IMG/VR virus record: IMGVR_UViG_3300006947_000073
Span: 1 to 26,333 of that record
Source of the DNA: a virus
Length of the DNA: 26,333 bases
Reading direction: 5' to 3' (one strand)
A program made the translations under genes and the position numbers. The notes below the pieces were generated by a model that was not told the DNA's origin, made no database searches, and saw nothing but the letters and a program-made list of their open reading frames with translations. Below are positions 7,344 through 16,646 of this stretch, in pieces. Numbering within the stretch: the stretch's first letter is position 1; every line of letters starts with the position of its first letter.

Positions 7344-9085
7344 TATTTTATGTTGTGTGTTAGTATTCCGTTGGCGTAATAAACATCATCATCTTCTACA
7401 TTTAATTTATACACGTTTCCGTTATATTCTTCTTGTGTTATAGAAGTAATTTCTACTAAGTCACCATTAATGTTCTCAAAGTAGTCTCCTATTTGTACAT
7501 TAGTTGCTTTTTGTATTAACCATTCAACACCTCTTTTTACTATGTGTAAGTGTCCTGCTGTAGTTTTTATTAATCCATTATTGAAGTTCCAAACAAAAGG
7601 ACTAATAGTTGATGGATTATTTGTTACTGTTGCTGTAGAAGGATTACCGTCTATATTACTACTATGCCACTGTGTAAGTGTTACAGGATCATCTGAGTCT
7701 ACTAATGTTTCAATATGTTTAGAATAGACTGTGTTCCCTATTTCTAAGTTCTGCACTGGTGTTGTTTCTGATATAGATATAGATATTGATGTTCCTTCTA
7801 TAACACAATTGTCTGCGCAGTTTTGAATTGAGGTTACATAACCACTACTGTTTAGTGTTACTAAGTCATTATACCCGCCTAATCCAGATGCTCCATTTTG
7901 GTAGTATCCAGCAGCGGTTGTTACTGTTCCTGTACTATTATTATAAATTCTATCTCCAGGTGATGGTTGTCCAGATCCGTCATGCCAGTGGTTTACAAGA
8001 CTTCCGACAGGGCTACAAGCAGAGACTAGGGAGGCTCCTGGTGGGAACAGTTTAACCAGTGTTAGGTTCAATGCTGATGTAGATGGTGTTATAGACTTAC
8101 TTGGTGTTACACTTGGTGTAATAGATACGGATGGTGTAGCTGATACGGATGGTGTAACGGATACTGAAGGTGTAACTGATACGGATGGTGTTCTACTTGG
8201 TGTAATAGATACGGATGGTGTAACGGATACACTAGGTGTAACTGACACTGATGGTGTTCTACTTGGTGTTACCGTAACTGAAGGTGTGACTGATACGGAT
8301 GGTGTAACTGATACGGATGGTGTAACTGATACGGATGGTGTAACAGATACGGATGTTGTAACTGAATTTCCTGGTGTAGCTGATATTGTAGGTGTTACCG
8401 TAACTGAAGGTGTTCTACTAGGCGTAACTGACACTGATGGTGTGACTGATACGGATGGTGTTACGGATGTACTTGGTGTTCTACTTGGTGTAACTGAAGC
8501 TCCTGGTGTGGATGATAATGATGGTGTTACACTTGGCGTAACTGACACTGAAGGTGTAGGTGAAGCTCCTGGTGTGGATGATACACTAGGTGTTACGGAT
8601 GTACTTGGTGTTCTACTTGGTGTAACTGACACTGATGGTGTTACAGATACACTAGGTGTTGCACTAGGTGTTACCGTAGCTGAGGGTGTAGGTGGTACGA
8701 ATGCAAAGTCATTTGTACATTCAGTAACACTTCTAAATATAAAACTATTAACTCCTTCACCTGTTGTTAAGGTAACTCCATTATTTAAATCATCTTTACC
8801 TAATACGTTTTTATAAACAGTACCTGAGAGAGTTACACTGCCTGTCATAAGAGAAGCTGCTGTATACTCATCTACTATGTCTGCGTATTGACCAACAGCT
8901 GAAGCTGTATAGTCCCAGCCTCCAAACTCTTCTGCATTGGCGTTTGTACCTATTATTTTATTAGCTGCTATTTCTGTATTAGCATATACATAGAATGGGC
9001 CGGCATCTGCAATAGCTCCTTGAGTACTACCTGTCGGTGTATTCTTCCAACCTACTACTTGATATTTATATCCTAAAAATCCCAT
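7343..9085 (-). CDS. PT-repeat tail protein with C-terminal Hint (intein-like) domain
   Basis: This 580-aa protein has four parts. Residues 1-125 form an N-terminal domain (GFLGYKYQVVGWKN...). Residues 130-338 are low-complexity SVSVTP/SRTPS repeats. Residues 351-426 form a Cys-bounded small module (HWHDGSGQPSPGDRIY, AAGYYQNG). Residues 427-578 look like a Hint domain: Cys427 starts CVIEGTSISI (block A), T509-A-G-H512 gives the TxxH of block B, and VYKLNVEDDDVYYANGILTHN gives the final strands with terminal H577-N578. Only Ile-Lys follow, so there is no Cys/Ser/Thr for splicing. Bacterial intein-like domains of this kind can cleave themselves or attach the N-terminal part to another nucleophile. 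A TATTTATA box lies 10 nt before the ATG. The virion location is inferred. Confidence 0.85.
   Translation of the reverse strand: MGFLGYKYQVVGWKNTPTGSTQGAIADAGPFYVYANTEIAANKIIGTNANAEEFGGWDYTASAVGQYADIVDEYTAASLMTGSVTLSGTVYKNVLGKDDLNNGVTLTTGEGVNSFIFRSVTECTNDFAFVPPTPSATVTPSATPSVSVTPSVSVTPSRTPSTSVTPSVSSTPGASPTPSVSVTPSVTPSLSSTPGASVTPSRTPSTSVTPSVSVTPSVSVTPSRTPSVTVTPTISATPGNSVTTSVSVTPSVSVTPSVSVTPSVSVTPSVTVTPSRTPSVSVTPSVSVTPSVSITPSRTPSVSVTPSVSVTPSVSATPSVSITPSVTPSKSITPSTSALNLTLVKLFPPGASLVSACSPVGSLVNHWHDGSGQPSPGDRIYNNSTGTVTTAAGYYQNGASGLGGYNDLVTLNSSGYVTSIQNCADNCVIEGTSISISISETTPVQNLEIGNTVYSKHIETLVDSDDPVTLTQWHSSNIDGNPSTATVTNNPSTISPFVWNFNNGLIKTTAGHLHIVKRGVEWLIQKATNVQIGDYFENINGDLVEITSITQEEYNGNVYKLNVEDDDVYYANGILTHNIK
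8072..8698 (-). repeat. SVTP/SRTPS codon repeat tract 1
   Basis: This is an in-frame degenerate 18-nt unit (SVSVTP), mixed with 12-15 nt variants (TPSRTPS, SSTPGAS), coding residues 130-338 of the Hint protein. Near-identical units would allow copy-number change by slippage. The antisense frame is also open because of the repeat. Confidence 0.9.
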
Positions 9086-9095
9086 TATATTTTAT

Positions 9096-9103
9096 TATAA
9101 ATA
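9096..9103 (-). promoter_or_regulatory. TATTTATA box upstream of Hint protein gene
   Basis: Minus-strand ATATTTATAATAAAAT lies 10 nt before the ATG at 9085, in a 62-nt gap between the two PT-repeat genes. It suggests that the Hint protein can be transcribed separately from the 1255-aa gene. Confidence 0.5.
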
Positions 9104-9147
9104 TTTAAGTTAATGTTTTTTATTTTATTATCCAACTTTTTCATAGT

Positions 9148-12100
9148 TTATATAGTACAGAATGCTGGGTTAATAAATGCTGTTCCAGTCCAGTATTTGT
9201 GTTTAGCTCCATTACTAAAGTACCTTGCTGATGGATACGATGTTGTATTTGATGTTGCCCATACAGATGTTGCTGCATTGAAGGAGGCATGACTAAAGTA
9301 CCAGGTTTCTGGTGAGTTTTCATGTTCTGCACAAGCATCATTTCCTGAGGCTGTATGCCATCCTACTGTAATTGCATACCTAGTAGCAAGAGCTGATTTA
9401 GATGGTGTTACCGTAACTGATGGTGTCACAGATACTGAAGGTGTGACTGATACGGATGGTGTTACCGTAACTGAAGGTGTAACAGATACACTAGGTGTAA
9501 CTGATACGGATGGTGTTACCGTAACTGAAGGTGTGACTGATACGGATGGTGTAACTGATACGCTAGGTGTTCTACTAGGCGTAACTGACACTGAAGGTGT
9601 AACGGACACTGAAGGTGTGACTGACACTGAAGGTGTTCTACTTGGTGTAACTGATACGGATGGTGTAACTGATACGGATGGTGTAACTGATACGCTAGGT
9701 GTTCTACTTGGTGTTACCGTAACTGAAGGTGTGACTGATACTGAAGGTGTGACTGATACTGAAGGTGTAACTGACACTGAAGGTGTTACCGTAACTGAAG
9801 GTGTAACTGATACTGAAGGTGTAACTGACACTGAAGGTGTTACCGTAACTGAAGGTGTAACTGACACTGAAGGTGTTACCGTAACTGAAGGTGTAACTGA
9901 TACTGAAGGTGTAACTGACACTGAAGGTGTAACTGACACTGAAGGTGTTACCGTAACTGAAGGTGTAACTGATACGGATGGTGTAGATGATACTCCCGGT
10001 GTAGTGGATACGCTAGGTGTTACCGTAACTGAAGGTGTTCTACTTGGTGTTACCGTAACTGAAGGTGTAACTGATACTGAAGGTGTAACTGATACTGAAG
10101 GTGTAACTGATACTGAAGGTGTAACTGATACTGAAGGTGTTCTACTTGGTGTTACCGTAACTGAAGGTGTAACTGATACTGAAGGTGTAATGGATGGTGT
10201 TCTACTAGGCGTAACTGATACACTAGGTGTTCTACTCGGTGTAACTGATACTGAAGGTGTTGCACTTGGTGTTGGGGAAACTACCGGAGTAACTGATACT
10301 GAAGGTGTTGCACTTGGTGTAGCGGATGGTGTAACGGATGGTGGTACAAATAAACGTACTTCGAAGTCGCAGTCAAATGACATATCGAATATATTAATAT
10401 CAAATATTAAATTTTTACCAGACTGTTTTTTAAATTTATTACCTCTTGTTATGTCTTGATGTGCTGCTACAATAAGAGAGCCGCTTAATTCACCATTAAA
10501 TGTCGGTGACTCATCATCTACTATTCGTAAAGCTGATCCTGATTTGGTTGGTACATAATCGTTATAGCTGGTGGTTTTATCAAAACTATACAATGAGCCT
10601 ACTTCAAAAATTCCTCCTGATGAACCTGAGATTTGAGCGACTGAAACAGACCCTGTAAAGTCTCTTTGTTCGAAGGAACCTGATACTAGTCTAGCTTTAC
10701 TTCTATCAAGTACGTTTGGTTTAATGATAATACCGGTAGATGCATTTGATCTGGCTGGTATATAGTCTTTTATGGATCTAAATAATGTATTGTCAAAAAA
10801 CCTTATTAAAGATACAAAGTCTTTTAGGTCATATCTACTATTGTCTTTAGTGTAGTCTTCAAGTAAACTTCTTAGCCCTGTATATTTAGTACTGTCTCCA
10901 TCACTTGGTGCGCCGATATAATCGTCAATATTAATACCTCCTGCAGCTGAAGCTGAGTGGTATATTTGTGCGTTGATAGCGTCTGCAGGTGAAAAGCCAA
11001 CTTCAAGAGTATGCTGCCCTGTTGTTCTTTTATATACCTTTCTTCTTATAGTTCTATCAGATAAGAGAGCTGATCCTTCTGCTAGGGACCCAGTAACATC
11101 AACTGTAATTCTATCTAGAGAGCTAGTTACCTGAGTTACTGAACCAGTTATAAATTCTTCTGGTGATAGGAATACATTAGATTCTCTATCTAAATTACCG
11201 TCTATTTTTATTGATAAAATATCGGATGGTACTCCATAACAGTTTATTAGTGCTCTTAAACCTCTTTCGGTACCTTTGGTCTTAGTTAAATAAGGTAGGT
11301 TGTGGTATAATCTCTTATAAACTTCCTGTATGTAGGACTGTTTAGGCATTGGTTGTAAGTACGCCTGAGGTCCGGATGATGCTGTTACATGAGTTGCTAT
11401 AGCATTTGTACTTCCTGATTGGTATTCTTGACCAGTGAAATATGAGAATAAATTCTCTAATGATTCGTTGCTGGAGTATAGTTTAACTCCGAAGCTCTTT
11501 AAAGCATCTCCTACTAAATCTCTTGATATACCATAATGTAGTCTATTATCTCCATCGTATTTATCAGATAAAGCTTTTTGATATATCCATATATTATCGA
11601 AGTGTTGACCGAGCATATACACAAAGGTTAGTGCTTCGTTATTGTCTGCATCTTCTCTTATAAAGGCCGGTATTGCATTCGTTAATGTATTAAAGTTACT
11701 AGTATCGAAGTTGGAAGAAGATTGTATATTATCTGTAAACCATGTAGAGGTTGTAGCCTCACTACTCGATACCAGTGTATAGGGTCGAGATGAATTTGCT
11801 TTTGGCCAAGCATAGCTGCCGCTTTCATAATAAAGAAATCTATCGTAGTGATCAAAATTATCAACTACTCCAGTAATTAAACCTTCGTAATATGCTATAC
11901 TACCTGTTATATCTGTATTATTATTACCGGTTGCTTTTACAGTAGCTATACTACTACTATACCCTTCTACTAATTGTAATTTATATTTAAAGTTTCTTAA
12001 TCTTTCTTCAGCTGAACCAAAGTGTACAAAGTTAGAAAAGTCTGTATGGTCTATACTTATTGCTGAGCCGCTTTCACTAGACAGAGACATTAGTTCGTAG

Positions 12101-12915
12101 TAGGAACTACTTACTGGGTAGCTAAATAATTCGTTAAAGCTATAGAAAGGACTTGGTGTGCCTTGTGTTTCATCTACATTTACATCCCAGTTTGGGCCTG
12201 CTATTTTTGAAAATACTTCTGGATCTGCTATTGTATTGGCTGTTACTTCAAACGCCTGGCTATCACTGATAATATCAACTACTGTTAATATATCTTTAGG
12301 TTTTATTGTTCTGGGTAGTGGTTCGTATAATCTTATTAGTACGGCAGTCTGTTTTTTGTACTGTTGAGTGCTTATATTTACCGCTATTACTAATTTATTT
12401 TCTAAAAAGTTTAATCTAAAGTCACTAAAATAAGAATCGCTATTAATTGCAGCTTCTATATTAGCTGTTGTCTTACGAATAAAATTATCTGTTAATTGAG
12501 CAGATAGTATTCTTAACTCCATTCTATCTTTAGAGATAGTGTCTATAAAGAACTGTGGTTGATTAGATCTCTTACTGTATAAATTATTTACAAAGTTATA
12601 AACAAACCTAATATCACCAGAATTATATCCTAATTCTATTGCATCTTTTGCAGGGTCTAATTCTATTGTAGACTCTCCTGATTTACCTGCTCCTGCTGCT
12701 GTAGCAAGAAAAGAATGACCTTTGTAATTATAAGAAGACTTTAGTAGAGTTCCTGTTAAGTCGTATGCATGTAGTTCAAGATTATTTACTCCTGTTTTGA
12801 AAGTATTAGAAACTTGAAAGTCTCTTACTAATGCTACATCTTTAGCACTATAAGAGTCTATACCTGTTACTTGTTCAGGGGATAGTGAAACTACATTATA
12901 TTCTATTTTAGCCAT
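9148..12915 (-). CDS. Large tail/baseplate protein with long SVTP repeat tract
   Basis: The largest gene in the window encodes 1255 aa. Residues 1 to about 855 are a structured Ser/Tyr/Asn-rich region. It contains a segment around 535-560 (NLPYLTKTKGTERGLRALI) resembling a motif seen in phage tail proteins of the P2 gpI type. Residues about 858-1172 are SVSVTP, TVTPS and SRTPS repeats. The last 80 residues form a compact Cys-bounded module (ACAEHENSPETWYF to NPAFC) reminiscent of the one in the next gene. The repeats probably make an extended rod that displays the terminal module. It follows gp6 and the DNRLRE-like protein, so a baseplate-periphery or long fibre role is likely. The start at ATG 12915 is 9 nt after the previous stop. 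Confidence 0.85.
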   Translation of the reverse strand: MAKIEYNVVSLSPEQVTGIDSYSAKDVALVRDFQVSNTFKTGVNNLELHAYDLTGTLLKSSYNYKGHSFLATAAGAGKSGESTIELDPAKDAIELGYNSGDIRFVYNFVNNLYSKRSNQPQFFIDTISKDRMELRILSAQLTDNFIRKTTANIEAAINSDSYFSDFRLNFLENKLVIAVNISTQQYKKQTAVLIRLYEPLPRTIKPKDILTVVDIISDSQAFEVTANTIADPEVFSKIAGPNWDVNVDETQGTPSPFYSFNELFSYPVSSSYYELMSLSSESGSAISIDHTDFSNFVHFGSAEERLRNFKYKLQLVEGYSSSIATVKATGNNNTDITGSIAYYEGLITGVVDNFDHYDRFLYYESGSYAWPKANSSRPYTLVSSSEATTSTWFTDNIQSSSNFDTSNFNTLTNAIPAFIREDADNNEALTFVYMLGQHFDNIWIYQKALSDKYDGDNRLHYGISRDLVGDALKSFGVKLYSSNESLENLFSYFTGQEYQSGSTNAIATHVTASSGPQAYLQPMPKQSYIQEVYKRLYHNLPYLTKTKGTERGLRALINCYGVPSDILSIKIDGNLDRESNVFLSPEEFITGSVTQVTSSLDRITVDVTGSLAEGSALLSDRTIRRKVYKRTTGQHTLEVGFSPADAINAQIYHSASAAGGINIDDYIGAPSDGDSTKYTGLRSLLEDYTKDNSRYDLKDFVSLIRFFDNTLFRSIKDYIPARSNASTGIIIKPNVLDRSKARLVSGSFEQRDFTGSVSVAQISGSSGGIFEVGSLYSFDKTTSYNDYVPTKSGSALRIVDDESPTFNGELSGSLIVAAHQDITRGNKFKKQSGKNLIFDINIFDMSFDCDFEVRLFVPPSVTPSATPSATPSVSVTPVVSPTPSATPSVSVTPSRTPSVSVTPSRTPSITPSVSVTPSVTVTPSRTPSVSVTPSVSVTPSVSVTPSVSVTPSVTVTPSRTPSVTVTPSVSTTPGVSSTPSVSVTPSVTVTPSVSVTPSVSVTPSVSVTPSVTVTPSVSVTPSVTVTPSVSVTPSVSVTPSVTVTPSVSVTPSVSVTPSVSVTPSVTVTPSRTPSVSVTPSVSVTPSVSVTPSRTPSVSVTPSVSVTPSVSVTPSRTPSVSVTPSVSVTPSVTVTPSVSVTPSVSVTPSVTVTPSVSVTPSVSVTPSVTVTPSKSALATRYAITVGWHTASGNDACAEHENSPETWYFSHASFNAATSVWATSNTTSYPSARYFSNGAKHKYWTGTAFINPAFCTI
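9401..10345 (-). repeat. SVTP/TVTPS codon repeat tract 2
   Basis: A second, longer tract of the same 18-nt unit codes residues about 858-1172 of the 1255-aa protein. Units are more uniform than in tract 1, with runs of SVSVTPSVTVTP. Shared DNA identity with tract 1 could allow recombination between the neighbouring genes. Confidence 0.9.
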
Positions 12916-12924
12916 TTACCTGTA

Positions 12925-13302
12925 TTAGCCGTTTGTATTATTATTGGTATTGGTTTGTGTAAAACTACTAGCCTTCTCTAACTCGAGAGTAAGTATATCA
13001 CTATTAGCTTCTACGAGGTTAGCTCTAAGGCTTGTGATTTCCTCTAGGAGCGGCTGTAATTGATTATCCCCTTCATCTAAATCTACCAGTTCTGAGCTTT
13101 TTCTGATCAGATATTCATGAGAAGAATTAGAGTTTCTTAATGGTATTTCTAAGTAAAGTTTATTATATAATCTAAAAAATTCTTGTACAGTGTCTGTATC
13201 AGGTAACTCTACCGGAGGAACAAATGTTTTGAACCCTCTATCAACAACTCTTTCAAATTCTTTTCTGTTAAAAACAGTTTTCTGTATACTAATTTCAGCC
13301 AT
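12925..13302 (-). CDS. Small baseplate-associated coiled-coil protein, 125 aa
   Basis: This 125-aa protein starts MAEISIQKTVFNRKEFERV. It has a globular N-terminal half with FVPPVELPD and aromatic FFRLYNKLYLEI. A heptad-like helical segment follows at about 78-112 (LLEEITSLRANLVEANSDIL), and the tail is Asn/Thr-rich. It is packed between two tail genes with gaps of 1 and 9 nt. This suggests a small connector or oligomerisation subunit for the 1255-aa protein, but the function is not recognised. Confidence 0.75.
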   Translation of the reverse strand: MAEISIQKTVFNRKEFERVVDRGFKTFVPPVELPDTDTVQEFFRLYNKLYLEIPLRNSNSSHEYLIRKSSELVDLDEGDNQLQPLLEEITSLRANLVEANSDILTLELEKASSFTQTNTNNNTNG

Positions 13303-13303
13303 T

Positions 13304-14410
13304 TTAGGTTACTTTAAATATGTTATCGTTATCTATTATTACTTCACTCCCATCTAAAGAAGAACTAACTAGTATTTTATAGTACCTTTGAGGCTGTAGT
13401 GTATCCATGTATAAATCAAAATAGCTTCCACTACTATCACAACTTATTTTAGTATGTGAACCATTAAACTTAACTACCATTTCATCTGTAAAATCATCTT
13501 TGATTCCCCATAGTGAATTTTCCGGTAAAGCTAGGTTCGTATTATAAATAGATCCAGTGGTAAAACTCCTTGTCGGGTATTTCGGTTTTGCTGCTATTCT
13601 AAATCTCTGTTTGTTGTTGTTTTTATAAGTACCTTTGTTGTTTCTTACACCTACGGTAGCTACATCAGTACTTAGTACACTTAGTGAACCGGTTATAAAG
13701 GATGAATCATCCCAAGCTATTTCTAGATAGGGGCTATATATGGTATTAGTGTCTCTACTGTAGTATCTAAGTTTAGTAGAACTAGTAGTTTCAAACTCAT
13801 ATTCATCGCTTAATTTAACGATAAAGCCGTTATTAACTATAGATTCAGAATGTATTAATGTTACAGCATTAGTAACATCTATTGATAGGTCTAAGTCACT
13901 ATATAGGGGGTATGACTGGCTTGTTTGTAGGTCTAGGCCTAGTGAGCCGGTATACCAGTTTCCTCCACCTGCAGCTTCTCCTGTGTTGCTTCCTGAGAAA
14001 GAACCTGTGGTGTAGCTTAAGAAAGATGAAACAGTCCATGCGTTTGTTGCGCCTGTTGATCTGTTTTTCCAGGTAGCTCCTGTGTTATCCGATGGTTCAT
14101 CGTAATATTTACCAAGTCCATTATCCCATGTAACTGCTAATGGAAAAGATTCTATGCTTATATCATCCTTTAACTCAGTAGCATCTGCTAAAAAGTAGTT
14201 TAAGCTAGCAGAAAATCCACCTGTTACTCTACTATTAAGAGTATTTTGTATTTCAGATAAATCATATTTAGTTAAAATTCTAGATGCTTTTCCTTCATTG
14301 GCTACAGGAAAACCGCCTATTTCTGCTATTTCATCTCTACCAGCATTTGAACCAGATCTCTCTGAGCTGATGAAGGTGTCTTTTTCTGGGTATAGTCTAA
14401 ATATTGCCAT
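13304..14410 (-). CDS. DNRLRE-like tail structural protein
   Basis: The 368-aa product begins AIFRLYPEKDTFISSERSGS, followed by GRDEIAEIGGFP and ASRILTKYDLSEI. This pattern (aligned strands, TFI, N-AGRDEI, then RILTKYDLS) resembles DNRLRE-type beta-sandwich domains found in secreted and phage tail proteins. The C-terminal half has a second beta-rich region with FRIAAKPKYPTRSFTTGSIY. The gene lies 1 nt after gp6 and 1 nt before the 125-aa gene, inside the baseplate operon. A peripheral baseplate or tail-sheath-proximal role is plausible. The domain call is tentative. Confidence 0.65.
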   Translation of the reverse strand: MAIFRLYPEKDTFISSERSGSNAGRDEIAEIGGFPVANEGKASRILTKYDLSEIQNTLNSRVTGGFSASLNYFLADATELKDDISIESFPLAVTWDNGLGKYYDEPSDNTGATWKNRSTGATNAWTVSSFLSYTTGSFSGSNTGEAAGGGNWYTGSLGLDLQTSQSYPLYSDLDLSIDVTNAVTLIHSESIVNNGFIVKLSDEYEFETTSSTKLRYYSRDTNTIYSPYLEIAWDDSSFITGSLSVLSTDVATVGVRNNKGTYKNNNKQRFRIAAKPKYPTRSFTTGSIYNTNLALPENSLWGIKDDFTDEMVVKFNGSHTKISCDSSGSYFDLYMDTLQPQRYYKILVSSSLDGSEVIIDNDNIFKVT

Positions 14411-14411
14411 C

Positions 14412-16235
14412 TTATACTGTTGTTATTCTACCTTTTATGTCTGAATTTGGATACTTTATTTCAAATATACAAGGATCATATGAAGGATATATTACGTTGT
14501 TTCTTTTTGCTGCGTTAACATCGTATTCAAACTTAGAATATGTTGCTCCAACCTTATTAACTATCTCTATTTTCTGTACTGTTTGTACTCCTTTTACTTT
14601 ATCTAACAGTGTTGTTATTTTTGAAATATTAATAGGTTGATTTATGTTTCGATTACTTATTGCAAAGTAGGATTTAACTACATTAGTACAGTTTAGAAGT
14701 ACTTCTCTTCCAGTATGGTTAGGTAAAGCTAATATTTCAAAGTTAAATCCAATATTAACTATAAATGCGTCTTTTATATTAACTGAGTCTGTAAGTAGCA
14801 TATACTCTGATAAGTATTTCTTAAGGTTTTGTTTTAAGTTAGGAGTAGCTGTTGTTACCTTACCGTTATTATCGTAAGCTAATACATACAACGATAAAGC
14901 AAATGGATTATTATTAACTAAAGATTCAGCAGCTTCTCCTTGTGTAGCTTCGTCTTGTGTAATATATGTCTTAGCCACTGATCCGAATCTTGATGGTAAT
15001 GAATTAGCTCTCACACTATAATCTTGCAATGTTACAGCTCTACCCTGTTCACCAAATGCTCTCATAGTATTCTGTCTTATCTCTTCTGTGGAATCTCCAT
15101 CCTTACCTCCTGTTGCTGGAAGTGGGTTAGTGAATGCTAAAGTATTTAAATAGGTATCATCTGTAGCACTTGTAGTTACTGCAGTGGTTCCTGTGATTGT
15201 ATTTGCTGGTACATTAGATACTATGCCTCCTCCTCTAATATACTTTATAGTAAGGGTAGTATTAGATGGAGCTAAACCATACGTTCTAGTAAATAAGAAG
15301 TTTGATGGATCATATGAATGATCTAATCTACTTATTCCTTCTGCATTACCTACACCTACGTTAGCAGGGTTTGGAGTAATTATGTTATCTTCTGAAGGGC
15401 TTACGCCTGATCCAAACTGTAAGTTTAGATCTCCATTTGCATTGAATCTTGTTACATATCTTCTTGGAACTTTTTTAAGTACCATCTTATGAGATACTCT
15501 ATCGCTATCTGAATCTGTGTTAGCTTCATCATCAAATACTGTTTCTTGACCTAAGTAAGGTACTTCTGTCCAACTGTATCCATCTCCATCTGTAACAGAA
15601 ATTATACCAACTATGTCAGTATCTTCAATTGCTACTGTTTGGAACTTTTCTGCATTTCCTATTGGAATTGTAGTAGTAAATACTTCTCCTGAGAATGCTT
15701 TAGCTTTTTTCTTTAGTGTATATTGAGCTGGATGACCTGATTCAATTGAGTGAACTGTTACGTCTGTTGGATCATATGAGCTTGAATAAGAAAAATCTAC
15801 TTGTCTGTCTATAATAAACTGTGGAACTCCTGATGTCTGGGCTGTAAGTTGAGCGTCTTCGTTAACTAATATAGCTTGGTTATAGTTCGGTTGGTAATTA
15901 TATGTCGATCCTAGTGATGCTACTTGTTGGGATATTTCTATTTCTACTTCTGATACTGTAGTCACTTTAGGTCTATATCCTAACATATAAGCTAAGGAGT
16001 ATAAATTTTCTGGGTTCTTAGCATGTTGTACAAATGTCTCTTGTAACTGTATATCTTGATAAAAAGATAATACATCTCCTACATATGAAGCCATTTCTAT
16101 AAACATCATACCAGGTGATGTCGGTGAGAAGTCGTTGTATGAATCAGGAAAATAGTTTTTTGCAAACTCTACTAATTGATTTTTAAAATCAGCGAAATTC
16201 CTATTAACGTATTTTATGTCTTTTTGTTCAGCCAT
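14412..16235 (-). CDS. gp6: Baseplate wedge protein gp6 (baseplate J family)
   Basis: This 607-aa protein is close in size to T4 gp6 (660 aa). The N-terminus has a conserved region at 35-90 (DFSPTSPGMMFIEMASYVGD, LSFYQDIQLQETFVQ, LYSLAYMLGYRP), the hallmark of gp6-like wedge proteins. A baseplate-J-type segment occurs near 370-410 (GGKDGDSTEEIRQNTMRAFG, VTLQDYSVRA). In T4, gp6 dimers form the inner ring that holds the wedges together and responds to baseplate conformational change. The start ATG 16235 overlaps the end of gp25, the same gp25-gp6 adjacency found across T4-like phages and type VI-like injection machines. Confidence 0.92.
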   Translation of the reverse strand: MAEQKDIKYVNRNFADFKNQLVEFAKNYFPDSYNDFSPTSPGMMFIEMASYVGDVLSFYQDIQLQETFVQHAKNPENLYSLAYMLGYRPKVTTVSEVEIEISQQVASLGSTYNYQPNYNQAILVNEDAQLTAQTSGVPQFIIDRQVDFSYSSSYDPTDVTVHSIESGHPAQYTLKKKAKAFSGEVFTTTIPIGNAEKFQTVAIEDTDIVGIISVTDGDGYSWTEVPYLGQETVFDDEANTDSDSDRVSHKMVLKKVPRRYVTRFNANGDLNLQFGSGVSPSEDNIITPNPANVGVGNAEGISRLDHSYDPSNFLFTRTYGLAPSNTTLTIKYIRGGGIVSNVPANTITGTTAVTTSATDDTYLNTLAFTNPLPATGGKDGDSTEEIRQNTMRAFGEQGRAVTLQDYSVRANSLPSRFGSVAKTYITQDEATQGEAAESLVNNNPFALSLYVLAYDNNGKVTTATPNLKQNLKKYLSEYMLLTDSVNIKDAFIVNIGFNFEILALPNHTGREVLLNCTNVVKSYFAISNRNINQPINISKITTLLDKVKGVQTVQKIEIVNKVGATYSKFEYDVNAAKRNNVIYPSYDPCIFEIKYPNSDIKGRITTV

Positions 16236-16645
16236 TATTGTTCAAAATTTATATTCAGAAAGTCTTCTATACCTGTTTCGCTTATCTGGTATGCCATAGA
16301 AAAATTTACTGCATTATTATCAGGGTTAGCAGATGTTACTATCCTTGTTGGTATTACTGCAGGAAAATATAGTTGTAAAGATGATCTTACTTCTGAGTCT
16401 ATTTGTGCTATTTTCTCTTCTGTTAGGTTATCAAATAACAACCTTCTTAAACCTGTTCCAAAGTTAGGATTAAAAAATCTTTCACCCTTGCTGGTTAAGA
16501 AGAAGTTAATTATATTATTCTTAATTGCATCTTTTGTAGTATATGTAGAATTAAATACTGCTTGGCCGGTAAAGGGCAAAGAGACGCCTACTGCCTTACG
16601 AGGCTGTCTATCTAATGGATTAATTCTTTTTACTTCAAATGCCAT
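16235..16645 (-). CDS. gp25: Baseplate wedge protein gp25
   Basis: This 136-aa protein is nearly the same length as T4 gp25 (132 aa). The core motif GERFFNPNFGTGLRRLLF at 54-71 is the family signature: in gp25/TssE proteins a related loop contacts the sheath and gp6. It is preceded by IKNNIINFFLTSK, and a C-terminal beta region ends DFLNINFEQ. gp25 nucleates sheath assembly at the baseplate in contractile tails. Its presence next to gp6 marks the particle as a contractile-tailed myovirus. The gene overlaps gp6 by 1 nt and is separated from the upstream gene by 1 nt. Confidence 0.93.
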   Translation of the reverse strand: MAFEVKRINPLDRQPRKAVGVSLPFTGQAVFNSTYTTKDAIKNNIINFFLTSKGERFFNPNFGTGLRRLLFDNLTEEKIAQIDSEVRSSLQLYFPAVIPTRIVTSANPDNNAVNFSMAYQISETGIEDFLNINFEQ

Positions 16646-16646
16646 A

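Noticed and set aside
8286-8816. 176-codon plus-strand open frame
   Set aside because: Same artefact over the first PT-repeat tract of the Hint protein gene.
9141-9341. 66-codon minus-strand frame at the end of the 1255-aa gene
   Set aside because: Overlaps the C-terminal module of the larger protein in another frame; His/Gln-rich with no start context.
9443-10459. 338-codon plus-strand open frame (GVTDTEGVTDT repeats)
   Set aside because: It is the antisense of the SVTP repeat tract. The repeat keeps the opposite frame open, and there is no sensible start context or domain.
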